Shown piece after piece: positions 1 through 10,129 of a stretch of 64,000 bases of DNA. The stretch's first letter is position 1. Each line of letters starts with the position of its first letter. Both the position numbers and the translations under genes were made by a program. Under the pieces are notes generated by a model. It saw nothing but the letters and a program-made list of their open reading frames with translations. It did no database searches and was not told the DNA's origin. Source of the DNA: Isoetes taiwanensis (Eukaryota > Streptophyta > Lycopodiopsida > Isoetales > Isoetaceae); NCBI GenBank assembly GCA_021234155.1, contig JAJEKV010000075.1, positions 744,001-808,000 on the forward strand. The letters run 5' to 3'.

Positions 1-1480
1 AATGGACCAAAACCCCATTGGGCAAAACCATGAAACTATGGTATATGAATGCCTAGACAATAAAGCTAAAGAGCTATGTGAAATGAACTACATCAACTAC
101 CAACTCATCGCCACACATCTAAGGAAATGATTCTAAGGAAAGAAAATGCAAGAACCATATTGCTAGGGATAGTGGACAAGGGCTACAACTATATACAAAA
201 CATCAGAAATAGCTTACTCTCCCGACAACCTGTGCCAACTCACTATCTTGGTTAAGTCCAATTAGTTCAAAAAGAGACAAACAATTTGCGTTGATTAATA
301 CAAAACATGATGGGAAATGGCTAAGAAAATGCAACAAAGCAACAAAGTGCATAAATTGCCACCACCCAACTGGACCATAGCCAACAATCTCAATAGACCC
401 CTAGAGTAATGGGGTATGGGCACCATTATCCTCAAGTCATGGAGAAATAGAAATGCGAAACAATGCAATAATTGAAACAAATGAGATCAGTGACAAGAAT
501 GAGAGTTATGTAGCACATGGAAATAGGGCAGGCATCAGGACAACCAAATGGACCAGCCAGAAGGAAAACAAACGTTGACCAAGAAAGTCAAAATATATGA
601 AAACCAAAAGAAATCAACTGAAGTGAAACATATGATGGATGCATCCATGAAAAATTGCAATAAAAAGTCTGTAAAACAAGACTAACCATGGTAAGGAACA
701 CCGAAATGATGTGATGCACCGCATCCATGCCTTCCGAAACTGTGAAGCCACATGGCTCGACTTAAGAAACCACCACAACAAGAACCCAGTCCCTTGTTGA
801 ACTATGTAGGCAAGTTGAAACCGGTCCCAATCATCATCGATTCAAATCACCCCCATTCTACCAGACCATAAGCCTACAAATTCCAATGGATTTTTAGGGT
901 AAGGGGGTAATGGTGCCACCATAAAAAACCATGGAAGAAAAAAGGAATGTGGCACAAGAAACAATGCAATAATTGGCACAAATAAGGTAGGCGACTAAAT
1001 GAGTCACGTGGAATCTGGAAATAGTGCAAGCATTAGGACTAACAAATGGAATACTAGAATACTAAGGCTCATTATCACATCACCAGCCAAAACAAAACAA
1101 AAAACAAACATCGACCCAAAGAATCAAAATTATCAAAGATATGAAAATCGAAAGATATTCTAGAACCCCATAAAATTATACCACATATTAAAGCTATGAT
1201 GTTTAAACCCCTGCTACATCTAATGTGATTTGGAAAAAACTATGATCTTTTTTATCACGCTGAAGTGAAGTTATTGACGAGATGAAGTTTCTTGGCGGAT
1301 GGGGGCAATACTCCAGCTCTAGGTCCATGCTTGAGTTCGATTCTTGAGGAGCTATTCTGCACATTTCATAATATATTTCTATTTAAAAGAAAGTGTTTTT
1401 CAACTTTATATTGTTCTACAGATGTCATTGATGTAGAAATCATATTCTTTTGTATTATCAATGTAGGCAAGACCATTACC
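1..1480. other. Non-coding intergenic DNA with a diverged direct repeat
   Basis: No convincing coding region on either strand. Roughly 365-610 and 864-1150 resemble each other in the same order (shared words such as ACAATGCAATAATTG, CAAATGGA and AAACAAAC), so this looks like an old duplication or two relics of one repeat family. Nothing else is recognisable. Confidence 0.4.
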
Positions 1481-1481
1481 C

Positions 1482-2430
1482 TTTTTTTTTGAGGAAAGGG
1501 GACTTTTAGTTACTCAATAAAAGACAGTACAATTTTTCCAAGGTTGAGATACCTTTGACAATATATAAATGAAAAAGACAATAACCAAAAGCTTGAAATA
1601 ATGAGGAAACAAGGCCCAGAGACCTTAAAACTATAACATAACTATGAGAAAAATTAAGCAGTTTAAGTCTTCGAAAATATCCTATTCCGATGGAATCCCT
1701 CGCCAAAATTCTTCCAAAGTCATTGAGGGACACCATAAATATCAAAATTTGTTGATGTATGTGCAACAGTAACTTCATATGAAGCCAGATACCTTGATCA
1801 GCCACCACCAATTATCCTTCCTAAAATTCTTTATTTTGTATCAATATGCACTCAGCTCGACCGTTCTTAATTCCAAGTTCCAGCATGCATGAAAGGTTTT
1901 GCCAAGGGATATCATTCCAACCATGATAAAAAACAGTTAACCAAAGGATGTGAAAGTTTATCTCAGCAAATGCACTAGTCAGTTCTACCACAAATCTGCC
2001 AAGATGAAAATGATAGCTATTTCTGAAGGATATGAATTGATCTATAGATATGAAAGTGCTGAAGGAGAATAGCAGAATATCCAAAATCCAAGCCTGATAA
2101 CCATCAAGAAGAATGTCTTTGAATCTAGCTACCATAGGCCCTAGGTCTGTTGGAGGAGTATATTGTCCTATAGAGTTTAAGTGAAATCAAGCCTTATTGT
2201 CACAGATATCATCAATTATAGGATGACCACTAAGTAGCCCTGTTAAAAAATTCAACAAATCTGAGATCCACAAACTCGTTAGATGACAGTTGGATATGTT
2301 TGCATTTGAAGAAATTAGAGTGACCTACAAAATGACCAAAAACAAGCCATTTCCTATCAAAATCATCTCCCTTTTTAGACCTATGCACCATGGCACACGT
2401 TGCTAGTTCAAACATAATCAAAAAGTTTCA
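1482..2430 (-). mobile_element. Probable 3' fragment of a non-LTR retrotransposon (minus strand)
   Basis: A T9 run (1482-1490) is followed by GAGGAAAGGGGAC and ACTCAATAAAAGACAGTAC. On the minus strand this reads as the typical end of plant LINEs, a fixed 3' UTR with AAAGTCCCCTTTCCTC followed by poly(A). Short minus-strand open stretches lie upstream (to about 2421), but I could not match them to a named LINE domain. No target-site duplication was found, so the 5' limit is a guess. Confidence 0.35.
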
Positions 2431-4392
2431 GACGTGAAATACTCATATTCCTTTTTCCAAGAGTAATTGCATTTTTGAACTTCCAAATACTCCATGCTCC
2501 ATTATTTGTATTTAATTTTTACTCTTAATTTTTAATTAGGTTTACCATTAGAAATCGAATAGGCAAGAATATAATAGGCAAGGAAAGAAATAGGGCAAAA
2601 ATCGAGCCTGTTTAGAGCAGCGGCCAGGGCAGATCTGGCTCTGCAATTTCGGCATGGTAGACAGCAGCTAGGCATCGACCTCTTGCATGAATCTGACTCC
2701 TCTTCACTGATAGCGACATGGATTCAACAAGCCTAGGTCAGATTTTTTAGCTCAGAAGGGATTTGGGTTGCAAGCTTTGCTAATTTCTTCTTTGTATATG
2801 GTTTATATCAGAACTACAAGAGGACGAATTTGAAGGCTCAAGCAACAACCCTGATAAATTCTCAGCAAGATTTAGATTCATCCTTTTATATGCAGAGTTT
2901 AAACAGAGCAACACATTGGAGCAGTTCCCTTATCTTCTTTTATCTCTGAATCTTTGTTTATTCCAATGACATTCTTGTTACAGCAATACTCACAGAGATT
3001 CAATAAACCCGATTTTATTTATTCTAGATTTAATTTTCTTATTTGTTCACATTCTTTCCATCTCAGATGCATCACAGTTTTGTTATTGTTAATTGGCTCA
3101 GAGACTACACAGGGAAGTTCCTTTCAGGAAAACCCATGTGGCTTCCAACACACAGACCATATTATTTGAACAGAGTCTCACCACCAATCACACAAATAAA
3201 AATTATTCCATCTCAATTATCATCATCATAATCTGTAAACAAAAGAAACATCATGCAGAACATTGATGGACCAGATCCGTATTAAAGATGCTCACAAGTA
3301 GGCAACAGTCGAATAGGCACGAAAGGTAGTTTTTTCATTCATGTCTCTTTCCTTTATACATTTTCATCCAAATCTAAACCATTAAAAATTGCTTAACCTT
3401 GGTCGTACACGTAGCACACAAAGTAAACACCAAAATTAGGGAGACTTCCTAAGGTCTAACAATATTCAATAAGTGTCACCATGGGGAAAGCACAAAATAT
3501 CACCATAATCAATAATTTTCTTCAAATTTACACCTCTTTTTTGCCTTGGTGATGCAAATATGCATTTTTTCTCTTCAAAACTCTGTTATTGGTCATTAAG
3601 CCGGCATCATAACTTTAAAGACTTTCCAACATGGTATATATTGCCCAATTCCAAGTTGTGATCGCGAAGATATCAACTCTTAAAGTTTCTTCTATTTATT
3701 GGTAACAACACTTTTTTTGCTTTTAAATAAAAGTCAAAATTTATTTGTTAACTTGCTCTTTAACAATATCAAGATTTAGACATATTGGATGGCTCTCTTA
3801 CTTGATCATATCAATAAATATTGTTCCATGCAAGACCACTCCCCCGAACACCATATCAGTTTGTTGAGCTAAGGTAAACGATAGCCAAATTGGATCCAAC
3901 TTCCCTTGGTGGAAGGAACAAAAGACTATCCAAAAAAGGCAATGCGGGGAGGAGGCTATTGAGAACATGGGAGGATGATGGAACAATGTTGGCTAGAGTG
4001 GAATCGACATCAAGAAGAAAGAGGAGCACAAACTGCAAAGATGTTAACATATAGGATAGATAGATAGGTTTTTTAACATCACGATACCATGCAAAAATTG
4101 CAACAAGGTTTTTTAACATCACGATACCATGCAAAAATTGCAACAAACATAAAGGCACGGAGATAAGAACATGTGGCAGGTCCCAGCTAGTGTCTCATGA
4201 TTATGTCCTCTAGCATGCCTTGCCAGGTATATTTGAATCTGATGTTTAATAGTTTCTTCGACATGGCCTCATTCTCCCCATTTGCCTCTTCTTCATTACG
4301 TGCTGGAACTAGTGGCAGTTCCTGAGGATATCCTCGATAGGAGCACCTGCAGTGGGCTGAATTTTTGTGATATATACAAGAGCATGTGGCTC
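2431..4392. other. Non-coding stretch, no recognisable gene
   Basis: AT-rich DNA with only short random open frames on both strands. A perfect 40-bp tandem duplication lies inside it. I see no exon pattern, RNA gene or transposon terminus. Confidence 0.4.
4067..4146. repeat. Perfect 40-bp tandem duplication (2 copies)
   Basis: The 40-bp unit beginning GGTTTTTTAACATCACG and ending AAAAATTGCAACAA occurs at 4067-4106 and again at 4107-4146 with no difference. Absence of mismatches indicates a recent local duplication. Confidence 0.9.
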
Positions 4393-5290
4393 CTAAATCC
4401 TTGCTGTAGGCGGATTCTTATATTCATCCTCATATATGCCAATATAAACTCTGGACCTGGAGTCCAGGTTATCCAACACAGACGATAACAAAAAATTATG
4501 CTCTGATCTTGCAAAGCACACTATCCAGAAAGAGTCGGCTATGGTGTTCTTCACAGTTGTATTAAAGAAATTTGATAGTGTGGTTTTGTCCCAAATTGAA
4601 TTTATGCCCCTAGTATCCAGAACAATCAAGGATACTGGTACATGAGCGCACACAACTTGCCCCCTACTATCAGTCAGTTCCACTTCATAATGGAAGTCTT
4701 CAGTATCCTCTCTCTGCAAGGCCGTGTTTCTAATCAACCTTGCCAAGGCAGGCAGTATGTTACCATAAACTCCTTTCTTGGTCACTCCGTCTGTAACCCA
4801 TTTATTATGCAGAGTGCCTATGGCCATCAAGCCAACATCGTCAAATTCTGGCACAGTTATCCTGAAATCTATAAAGGAGGTATATTTCTTCGGATAATTA
4901 TCCTTCACATACTCAAAAATCTCCTTCTTCAAGAAGTTCTTATGTCTTTGCCCTTGTCTTGAAGAAGTGCTCACCTGTATAATCACTTGTGACCTTGACA
5001 TAGGTCTTTTCATCCAGCACTTCTTGGAACAGAACCCGGCAGTCTTCATAGTCGAGACCCCTATTGCACCTTAGATAGGTTTGACTGAAGTAGTCACTGT
5101 CTTTTCCCCAGGTGCAGGTGATAATTTGGCACTTGTTATCTTTTAATTTGGTACCCTTCCATAAGTTCCAAAGGGACAGGAATAGCTGAAAAGTATCCTC
5201 AGGCATGAAGACCCACTGGTTAAAATCTTTCGGTTGCTTACCACGCATGGTAACTTCAGTCAAAGCCAGATAATGCTGAAAATAAGAAGA
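4393..5290 (-). pseudogene. Unrecognised protein, C-terminal exon(s), frameshifted
   Basis: Two overlapping minus-strand frames (5263-4940 and 5049-4393) join through a frameshift around 4950-4990 into one plausible protein segment. It contains MRGKQPKDFNQWVFMPEDTF, then a charged stretch with NFLKKEIFEYVKDNYPKKY, then VSLIVLDTRGINSIWD, and ends ADSFWIVCFARSEHNFLLSS before the terminal residues. Composition is that of a real globular protein rather than a random frame. I do not recognise the family and assign no function. It follows the 5484-6085 segment, separated by a likely intron holding GGCGCC-type palindromes. It could be a host gene relic or the coding part of a DNA transposon. Confidence 0.5.
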
Positions 5291-5483
5291 CTTTAGTTTC
5301 TGAAAGCAAATGGCGCCCCGGTGCTATTTCTAAGCTTAAATCACAAAATGAAAACCTAAAACCAAAGCAAATAATTTTTGAAATGGTGTCGTGGCGCCAT
5401 CTGCTGCCATTTCCTCAGCAAATGGCATCATGGTGCTATTTCAAATCAAAATTAAGAAGCTAGTACAAACCAAACTCTAAGTA

Positions 5484-6085
5484 CTTTATAGGGTTCTTAT
5501 CGTGATTGACGAGACTTGAGGGATCAGGCTTGCCGCAAAGAGCGTATTGGTATCCCAGGTGGATTATTTTGTCAATTTTGTCAATGTAAGGCTCCTTGAA
5601 GATAGTCTTGGCAGCGCTATCATTGACTTCACAACTGAGTTGCAGGCATTCTTTCTCGTTGACTGTACCAGATACAATCCAACAAGTCTCGCACTCATAA
5701 ACATCTGTTCCTGGGACTTCATATTACCCAGTCTTCTACAAACTAGCTGAGTGGCAAGCACTGAGTCGTTGCCATTCACTATGTAATAGTGCATCCCCAT
5801 GAGATTATCCTCGGATTTCCAAAAGACCGGTTTCTTTGTGAGGGGGTTAAATAGAATCACATTAGCGGGAGTAAACACCGGATACAGGTCTCTTTGAAAA
5901 GAATCCACTAATGTTTTTACATGCTCCATATTCCTTGGCTAGATATTAAGTTTGGAGGCCCTTGGTATAGATCGAACATACTTATCCATTTCGTGACACG
6001 ATGCCCAATGGAAAAAGATGGCAGTGGTCAAAGATCTTCTGCAATGTTGTTTCTGCCATCTTTTCCTCCTCCGATCTTTCCACCT
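5484..6085 (-). pseudogene. Unrecognised protein, middle exons, with frameshift and stop
   Basis: Minus strand. A first segment with MAETTLQKIFDHCHLFPLG (from about 6060) runs into MEHVKTLVDSFQRDLYPVFT and NPLTKKPVFWKSEDNLMGMH. After a shift near 5710 it continues as CETCWIVSGTVNEKECLQLS and YALCGKPDPSSLVNHDKNP. An in-frame TAG near 5940 and at least two frame changes show it is broken. The downstream side (toward 5290) looks intronic. Same unknown family as the neighbouring pieces at 4393-5290 and 6400-7130, inferred only from order, strand and similar state of decay. Confidence 0.45.
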
Positions 6086-6399
6086 TAAGATTCTGAGGCA
6101 CTTCTAGCAAGTGTTGGGCGATCGTCAATGTTAGCCTATGCACTTTAGGCTACTGCTGCTACGTGGTGGCTCTTCTGGCCAGAGTGCCTGCAGTATCCTG
6201 TGAAGCTTCCCTGGTGTGCAATGGGCTTGCAGGGTGGTCGCCACCACTTCCAATTACCTGCCCAGTCTGCTTGGACTTGCCTTAGGATTAGGTGGACTTG
6301 CCTTAGGATTAGGATTTGTCTGCGATGCCTTGTCAGAAGACTCTAGCATGTGCTTCTTCTTCCTTTTCTTTTCCTCAACCTCTCCATCACCTCTTTCCC

Positions 6400-7130
6400 T
6401 TCCATCCTATCTCTGTCCTTCTTCAATTCTCCTTTTTGCTTTCTTTCTTGCTGGCCTTTCCCTCTTTCTCTTTATCAGGATCTTTATGATCCTTCTTCTT
6501 AGCTTTAACTTCTCAGCAGCTTTTGCTTCCTCTACTCTGTAATCTCCCTCTTCCATATCAGAAGAAGAGTCTTTTTCGGTTGCAGCAGCCTCTTTAACTT
6601 GTCTTGCCTTCTTCTTGGTAACTGTCTGAAGCCAAGCTGTGTCCACAATGAAAAGAAGTTTCTGGGAGGCCAATGCCTTCACAACAAATGAAGGGGAATT
6701 TTTGGACTCGTTCATACGCTTACGAAGAACATTATACTCCCTTAAGATTTCATCAGGACCTTTAATATCTGCTTTTTCAAAGTTGTTGTAAGAGGGAAGC
6801 GCCCATCCTTACTTCGATGATCTAAGTACATTGGAAATACTAGCAGACATCAGAACATAGTATATGATTATCCTCCGTTCATTCGTGTCCTCCAGAACCA
6901 CGTGGAGCCAGTCGTTGTGACCATTCTTAACAGCCTTCTTCTTGTTGATAATGATACCCGGCTGGTAAATTCCTCAAAATCTCTGGATATCTCTCTTGTC
7001 AGCAAACAAAGCTCTCTTCTAGTGTCACCTTTGGAACCTGTAGGAGCAGACGTGCTCACCCTCATTATCTCAATGCACCAGCTCCAGTTTATCATCATAA
7101 TAGTATGCTCGGACTAGAACTGTGGATTCA
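6400..7130 (-). pseudogene. Unrecognised protein, N-terminal exons, lysine/arginine-rich
   Basis: Minus strand. Segments read TVLVRAYYYDDKLELVH, then (other frame) KNGHNDWLHVVLEDTNERR, then MNESKNSPSFVVKALASQKL, followed by a basic/acidic stretch (AAEKLKLRRR, KRKRERPARKKAKRR) that could be a nuclear-localisation type region. At least two frame changes are needed. Upstream of it (7130-8390) lies the palindrome cluster. The family is not recognised. I infer that it is the 5' part of the same decayed gene as 4393-6085. Confidence 0.4.
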
Positions 7131-7308
7131 AGTAGAACACAGCTGAAACAAATAGAAATAGGAATTTTTAGCGTCCACGGAGACCACTTGGCCTATGGGA
7201 CCCAATTGACAAAGAAGTATGTCAGTTATTTGCATATTTTAACTTGAAAACCAGGTGCTCGCAAAGGAACCTAAACAACACACAAGCACACCTAAACATT
7301 ACCTCTAT

Positions 7309-7591
7309 TATGCAAATGGCGCCACTTGCTTGCTAGGGTGCTTTTTCATGTGTGTCAATATAGGCATCTAGTATGCAAATGGCGCCATTGCTTGCTTGGC
7401 TAGGTGAAGGCAGATGCTAACAGCATAGCACTAGGCTGTCTGTGCGCAGATGCATTACAGGCAGCCTAGTACTATGCTGTTAGCATCTGCCTTCACCTAG
7501 CCAAGCAAGCAATGGCGCCATTTGCATACTAGATGCCTATATTGACACACATGAAAAAGCACCCTAGCAAGCAAGTGGCGCCATTTGCATA
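7309..7591. repeat. Near-perfect 130-bp inverted repeat (foldback)
   Basis: Arms at 7309-7438 and 7462-7591 are reverse complements over 130 bp with one mismatch that I can see (GCACTAG against GTACTAG), around a 23-nt loop. Each arm contains two GGCGCC palindromes. A transcript would form a long, almost perfect hairpin, the kind of substrate Dicer-like enzymes process in plants. It may be a foldback/MITE-type element. No clear target duplication was identified. Confidence 0.9.
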
Positions 7592-7636
7592 CTAGATGCT
7601 TGTATTGACATATATGAAGAAGCACCATTTCTTGCC

Positions 7637-7841
7637 ATGGTGCCATTTGATTGCTTAGTTATGCCAGAACAGATGGTTAAAGCACAACAGCAAGTTTGTT
7701 AAGCCAACATAAGAATTGCGTTGTGGATGGAAAATGGTGCCATTTGCTTCATTAGACCGCAATTTTTATGTTGGCTTAACAAACTTGCTTTTGTGCTTTA
7801 AGCATCTGTCTTGGCATAACTAAGCAAGCAAATGGTGTCAT
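7637..7841. repeat. Second, older inverted repeat of the same family
   Basis: Left arm 7637-7720 and right arm about 7758-7841 are imperfect inverted copies. Shared words are AACAGATG/CATCTGT, AAGCACA, AGCAAGTTTGTTAAGCCAACAT and its complement. The loop of about 37 nt contains GGTGCC. The arms differ by small indels, so this copy is older than 7309-7591. Confidence 0.75.
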
Positions 7842-7900
7842 GGCACCATTTGCATGTTAGGGTTCTTCTTCTTGTGTGTCAATATAGGCATCTATTATTC

Positions 7901-8110
7901 AAATGGCACAATGCTTGCTTGGTTATGCCAGGGCAGATGCTTAAAACACAACAGCAAGTTTGGTAAGCCAATATAAAAATGTTGTCTAATGAAGCAAATG
8001 GCGTGACTGCACCATTTTCCATACACATAGCAGTTTTAATATTGATTTAGCAAACTTACTGTTGTGTTTTAAGCATCTCTCCTGGCCTAACCAAGCAAGC
8101 AAATGGCGCC
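7901..8110. repeat. Third inverted repeat of the same family
   Basis: Left arm about 7901-7980 (AAATGGCACAATGC, GCTTGCTTGGTTATGCCAGG, AACACAACAGCAAG) pairs with right arm about 8033-8110 (ACTGTTGTGTTTTAAGCATC, CCTGGCCTAACCAAGCAAGC, AAATGGCGCC). Loop about 50 nt. More diverged than the other two pairs. Confidence 0.65.
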
Positions 8111-8390
8111 TTTGTGGATTTTAAACAGCAAAATAGCCATAATTTATTAACAACAAAAAAGACAATCAGCAGATATATAAGCGATCTTCGGGCAAATGGC
8201 GCCATGTTAAACTATACTATCGAAAATAGAAAAGATCCCTAAACAATGTAGTCGCCGTGCAAATGGCCCCATGGCACCATTTGCCCAACTCTATATGCCA
8301 TTCGAGTCCATTTAAAACAAGGATTTTAAACTGAGCTAGATAGTGGGCAAATGGCGCAGTGGCGCCATTTGTTTGGAAACAAACTGATAA

Positions 8391-9193
8391 AGCCTTTCAA
8401 CAAGGAAGGACATACATATGCCTTGCTGGGTGCTGGCCTCTGTTTCCACACCTTCGGCGTCTCCCAGTTTGATTGTTTCCATGTTGAGAGCCTTGATTTG
8501 TGCCCAAAAATTAGAGGCCTACTCGGAGTGGCTAGGCGCTGAGCGCTAGTCACTGGGTGCTGAATAAGATCAGAAATATGGGCACTAGTGCTGAAGCATC
8601 TAGGCGCTGGCGGTTAAGAGAAAGGCATTGGCATCTAGAGCTGTGCTCGCGAATAGCAAATGAGACAGCTCCAGAAGGAAACGTCGAGATGCAGCCATGG
8701 CCAGCTGGCGGTTCCGGCATTGACCGACAAGTAGCAGGCCAGCTAGATGACTGTCACCAAATGAACAAAACTCGGCAAAATGCGACACTTCAAAACTCTG
8801 CCCGCCCAAATTTGAAATTTCAAAATTTCCCACCCACCCGCCCAAATTTCAACCTAAATTTAAAACCCCCCCCCTCCCAATTTGAAATTTGAACTTGTCA
8901 TCCGTCCAAATTTGAACTGCCTACTTTAATTTGAAAATTGCCGCTATTGTTTTAAAAATATTCTTTGACCTTTAAAGATCCGTGCTTGCCGCATGTCGTC
9001 CTCTTAAGGCAACCATGTTCTGACGCAGACGTTTACATGCGCGATTTAGGCAATTTCGACTTGGCTTTGTCGCTGTGGCTGCCGCTCGCATAAGGCACAC
9101 AACTTTTCTCAGACACTTAAATAGATTTACGTGCATGCATCTGTTAGGCGATTCCTTTTGGGCGTTCACTGAAATCCTTGGCGATCCTTCGTG
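8391..9193. other. Intergenic DNA flanking the LINE insertion
   Basis: No gene recognised. It includes repeated CTAGGCGCTG/GAGCGCTAG words (8530-8610) and a low-complexity tract (8800-8940) made of AAATTTGAAATTT and CCCACCCACCCGCCC words with a C8 run. This is the left flank of the site where the 9209-33094 LINE integrated; its continuation on the other side is 33110 onward. Confidence 0.4.
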
Positions 9194-9208
9194 CAACTCT
9201 AGGCATTT
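9194..9208. repeat. LINE target-site duplication, 3' side
   Basis: CAACTCTAGGCATTT next to the T run. It matches 33095-33109 exactly over 15 bp; the last three T may belong to the poly(T) tract. Confidence 0.85.
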
Positions 9209-9496
9209 TTTTTTTTTTTTTTTTTTGTAGAAACGGCAGTATTATATTACATGTAATACATGATAATACAAAAGGGCAGAGTGAAACTCTGCTATAAGGC
9301 CACCACAAAATGGCCCCAACACTCCAAAGGAGGAAATTTCAACTAGAGCAGAACACTATTATAAAATTTAAGTCAAAAAGGAATATAATAGATAAGTTAA
9401 GTGCGGATCATAGAAGAAAGTATTTTCTGTTCTTCAAGGAAGCCTGTTTCTGCAATTTCAATCTTCATGCACTCCATCCAAAGTGATTATCGCGAA
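9209..9496 (-). pseudogene. LINE 3' end: last ORF2 codons, 3' UTR and poly(A)
   Basis: On the minus strand one frame reads WMECMKIEIAETGFLEEQK then LSSMIRT and a stop, a plausible ORF2 C-terminus. A 3' UTR follows, ending CTGCCGTTTCTAC before the poly(A). The upstream ORF2 part stops at 26875 (reading GWDTW just before the break), so the interruption fell within the last codons of ORF2. The few bases next to RE-C (9480-9496) do not continue the ORF cleanly, which shows that some sequence was altered at the junction. Confidence 0.65.
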
Positions 9497-10096
9497 TGTT
9501 TAGGGTCTGGGTTCGGGAACTCCTGCACGACAGCCCTCTGTGAGGACCCTTGGATCTAACAGGAGAATCCGGGGGACTATGTCATGCGGGATTTGCAAGA
9601 AGAGAACAAGAAGAAGAAAACAGAACAGAAGAGAACAATGAGAGGAAAATGATAAGCTTTCTTGATATCAATGATGAACATACATGAGCTCTCGCAATGG
9701 AGAGAAGACTGAAGAGAGACAAGACTTAAAACTCATCTAAAACTCATGTGCTAGCTCTACTCATATATATAGTACAATGGCCTTTGGCCCAATATAGACA
9801 CTCTGACTGATCTCGTGCGCCGACTCTCGAAGGAGGCCCGATTTGGTGAATGTTGGCGGTGCCTCTTGAAGTGCCTAGAATCACGCTGACGCCGACGCTG
9901 GCGTGTGACGGGCCGCCACTTGTCCGGAGCGGGCGCCTCTTGTTGACGGGGCGCAGCTTTGATCAAGGTGGGTCTCGCAGCTTTGTCTTCTCACGAGCCT
10001 GGACGACCGACCCGTGCCTGCCCTCAGGATCCTTGAGCTTGACTTGGTCCATCGTGATGCATGAATAGTCCCGCACTCAGAGGCACATGACTAACA
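9497..10096 (-). repeat. RE-C 3' LTR
   Basis: 600 bp, homologous to 25561-26155 and to the RE-B LTRs at 38665 and 54937. Shared landmarks: GGGTCTGGGTTCGGGAACTC at one end, ACTCATATATATAGTACAAT in the middle (TATATATA core), and GACTAACA at the other end. It is bordered inside by CTTCCCCACCAAACG, the complement of a purine-rich polypurine tract. Confidence 0.9.
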
Positions 10097-10129
10097 CTTC
10101 CCCACCAAACGACACTCGTGAGTGAAGAA

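Larger units (their letters stand above)
5300..8390. repeat. Cluster of GCAAATGGCGCCATTTGC-like palindromes
   Basis: At least 15 full or partial copies of an 18-bp palindrome centred on GGCGCC occur here: near 5307, 5390, 5417, 7311, 7373, 7505, 7573, 7637, 7733, 7828, 7900, 7995, 8098, 8192, 8259 and 8347. Several copies are imperfect (GGTGCC, GGCACC) or split into back-to-back half-sites such as ATGGCCCCATGGCACCAT. The copies at 5300-5430 lie in a probable intron of the decayed minus-strand gene, and the rest lie upstream of it. Function unknown. Confidence 0.75.
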
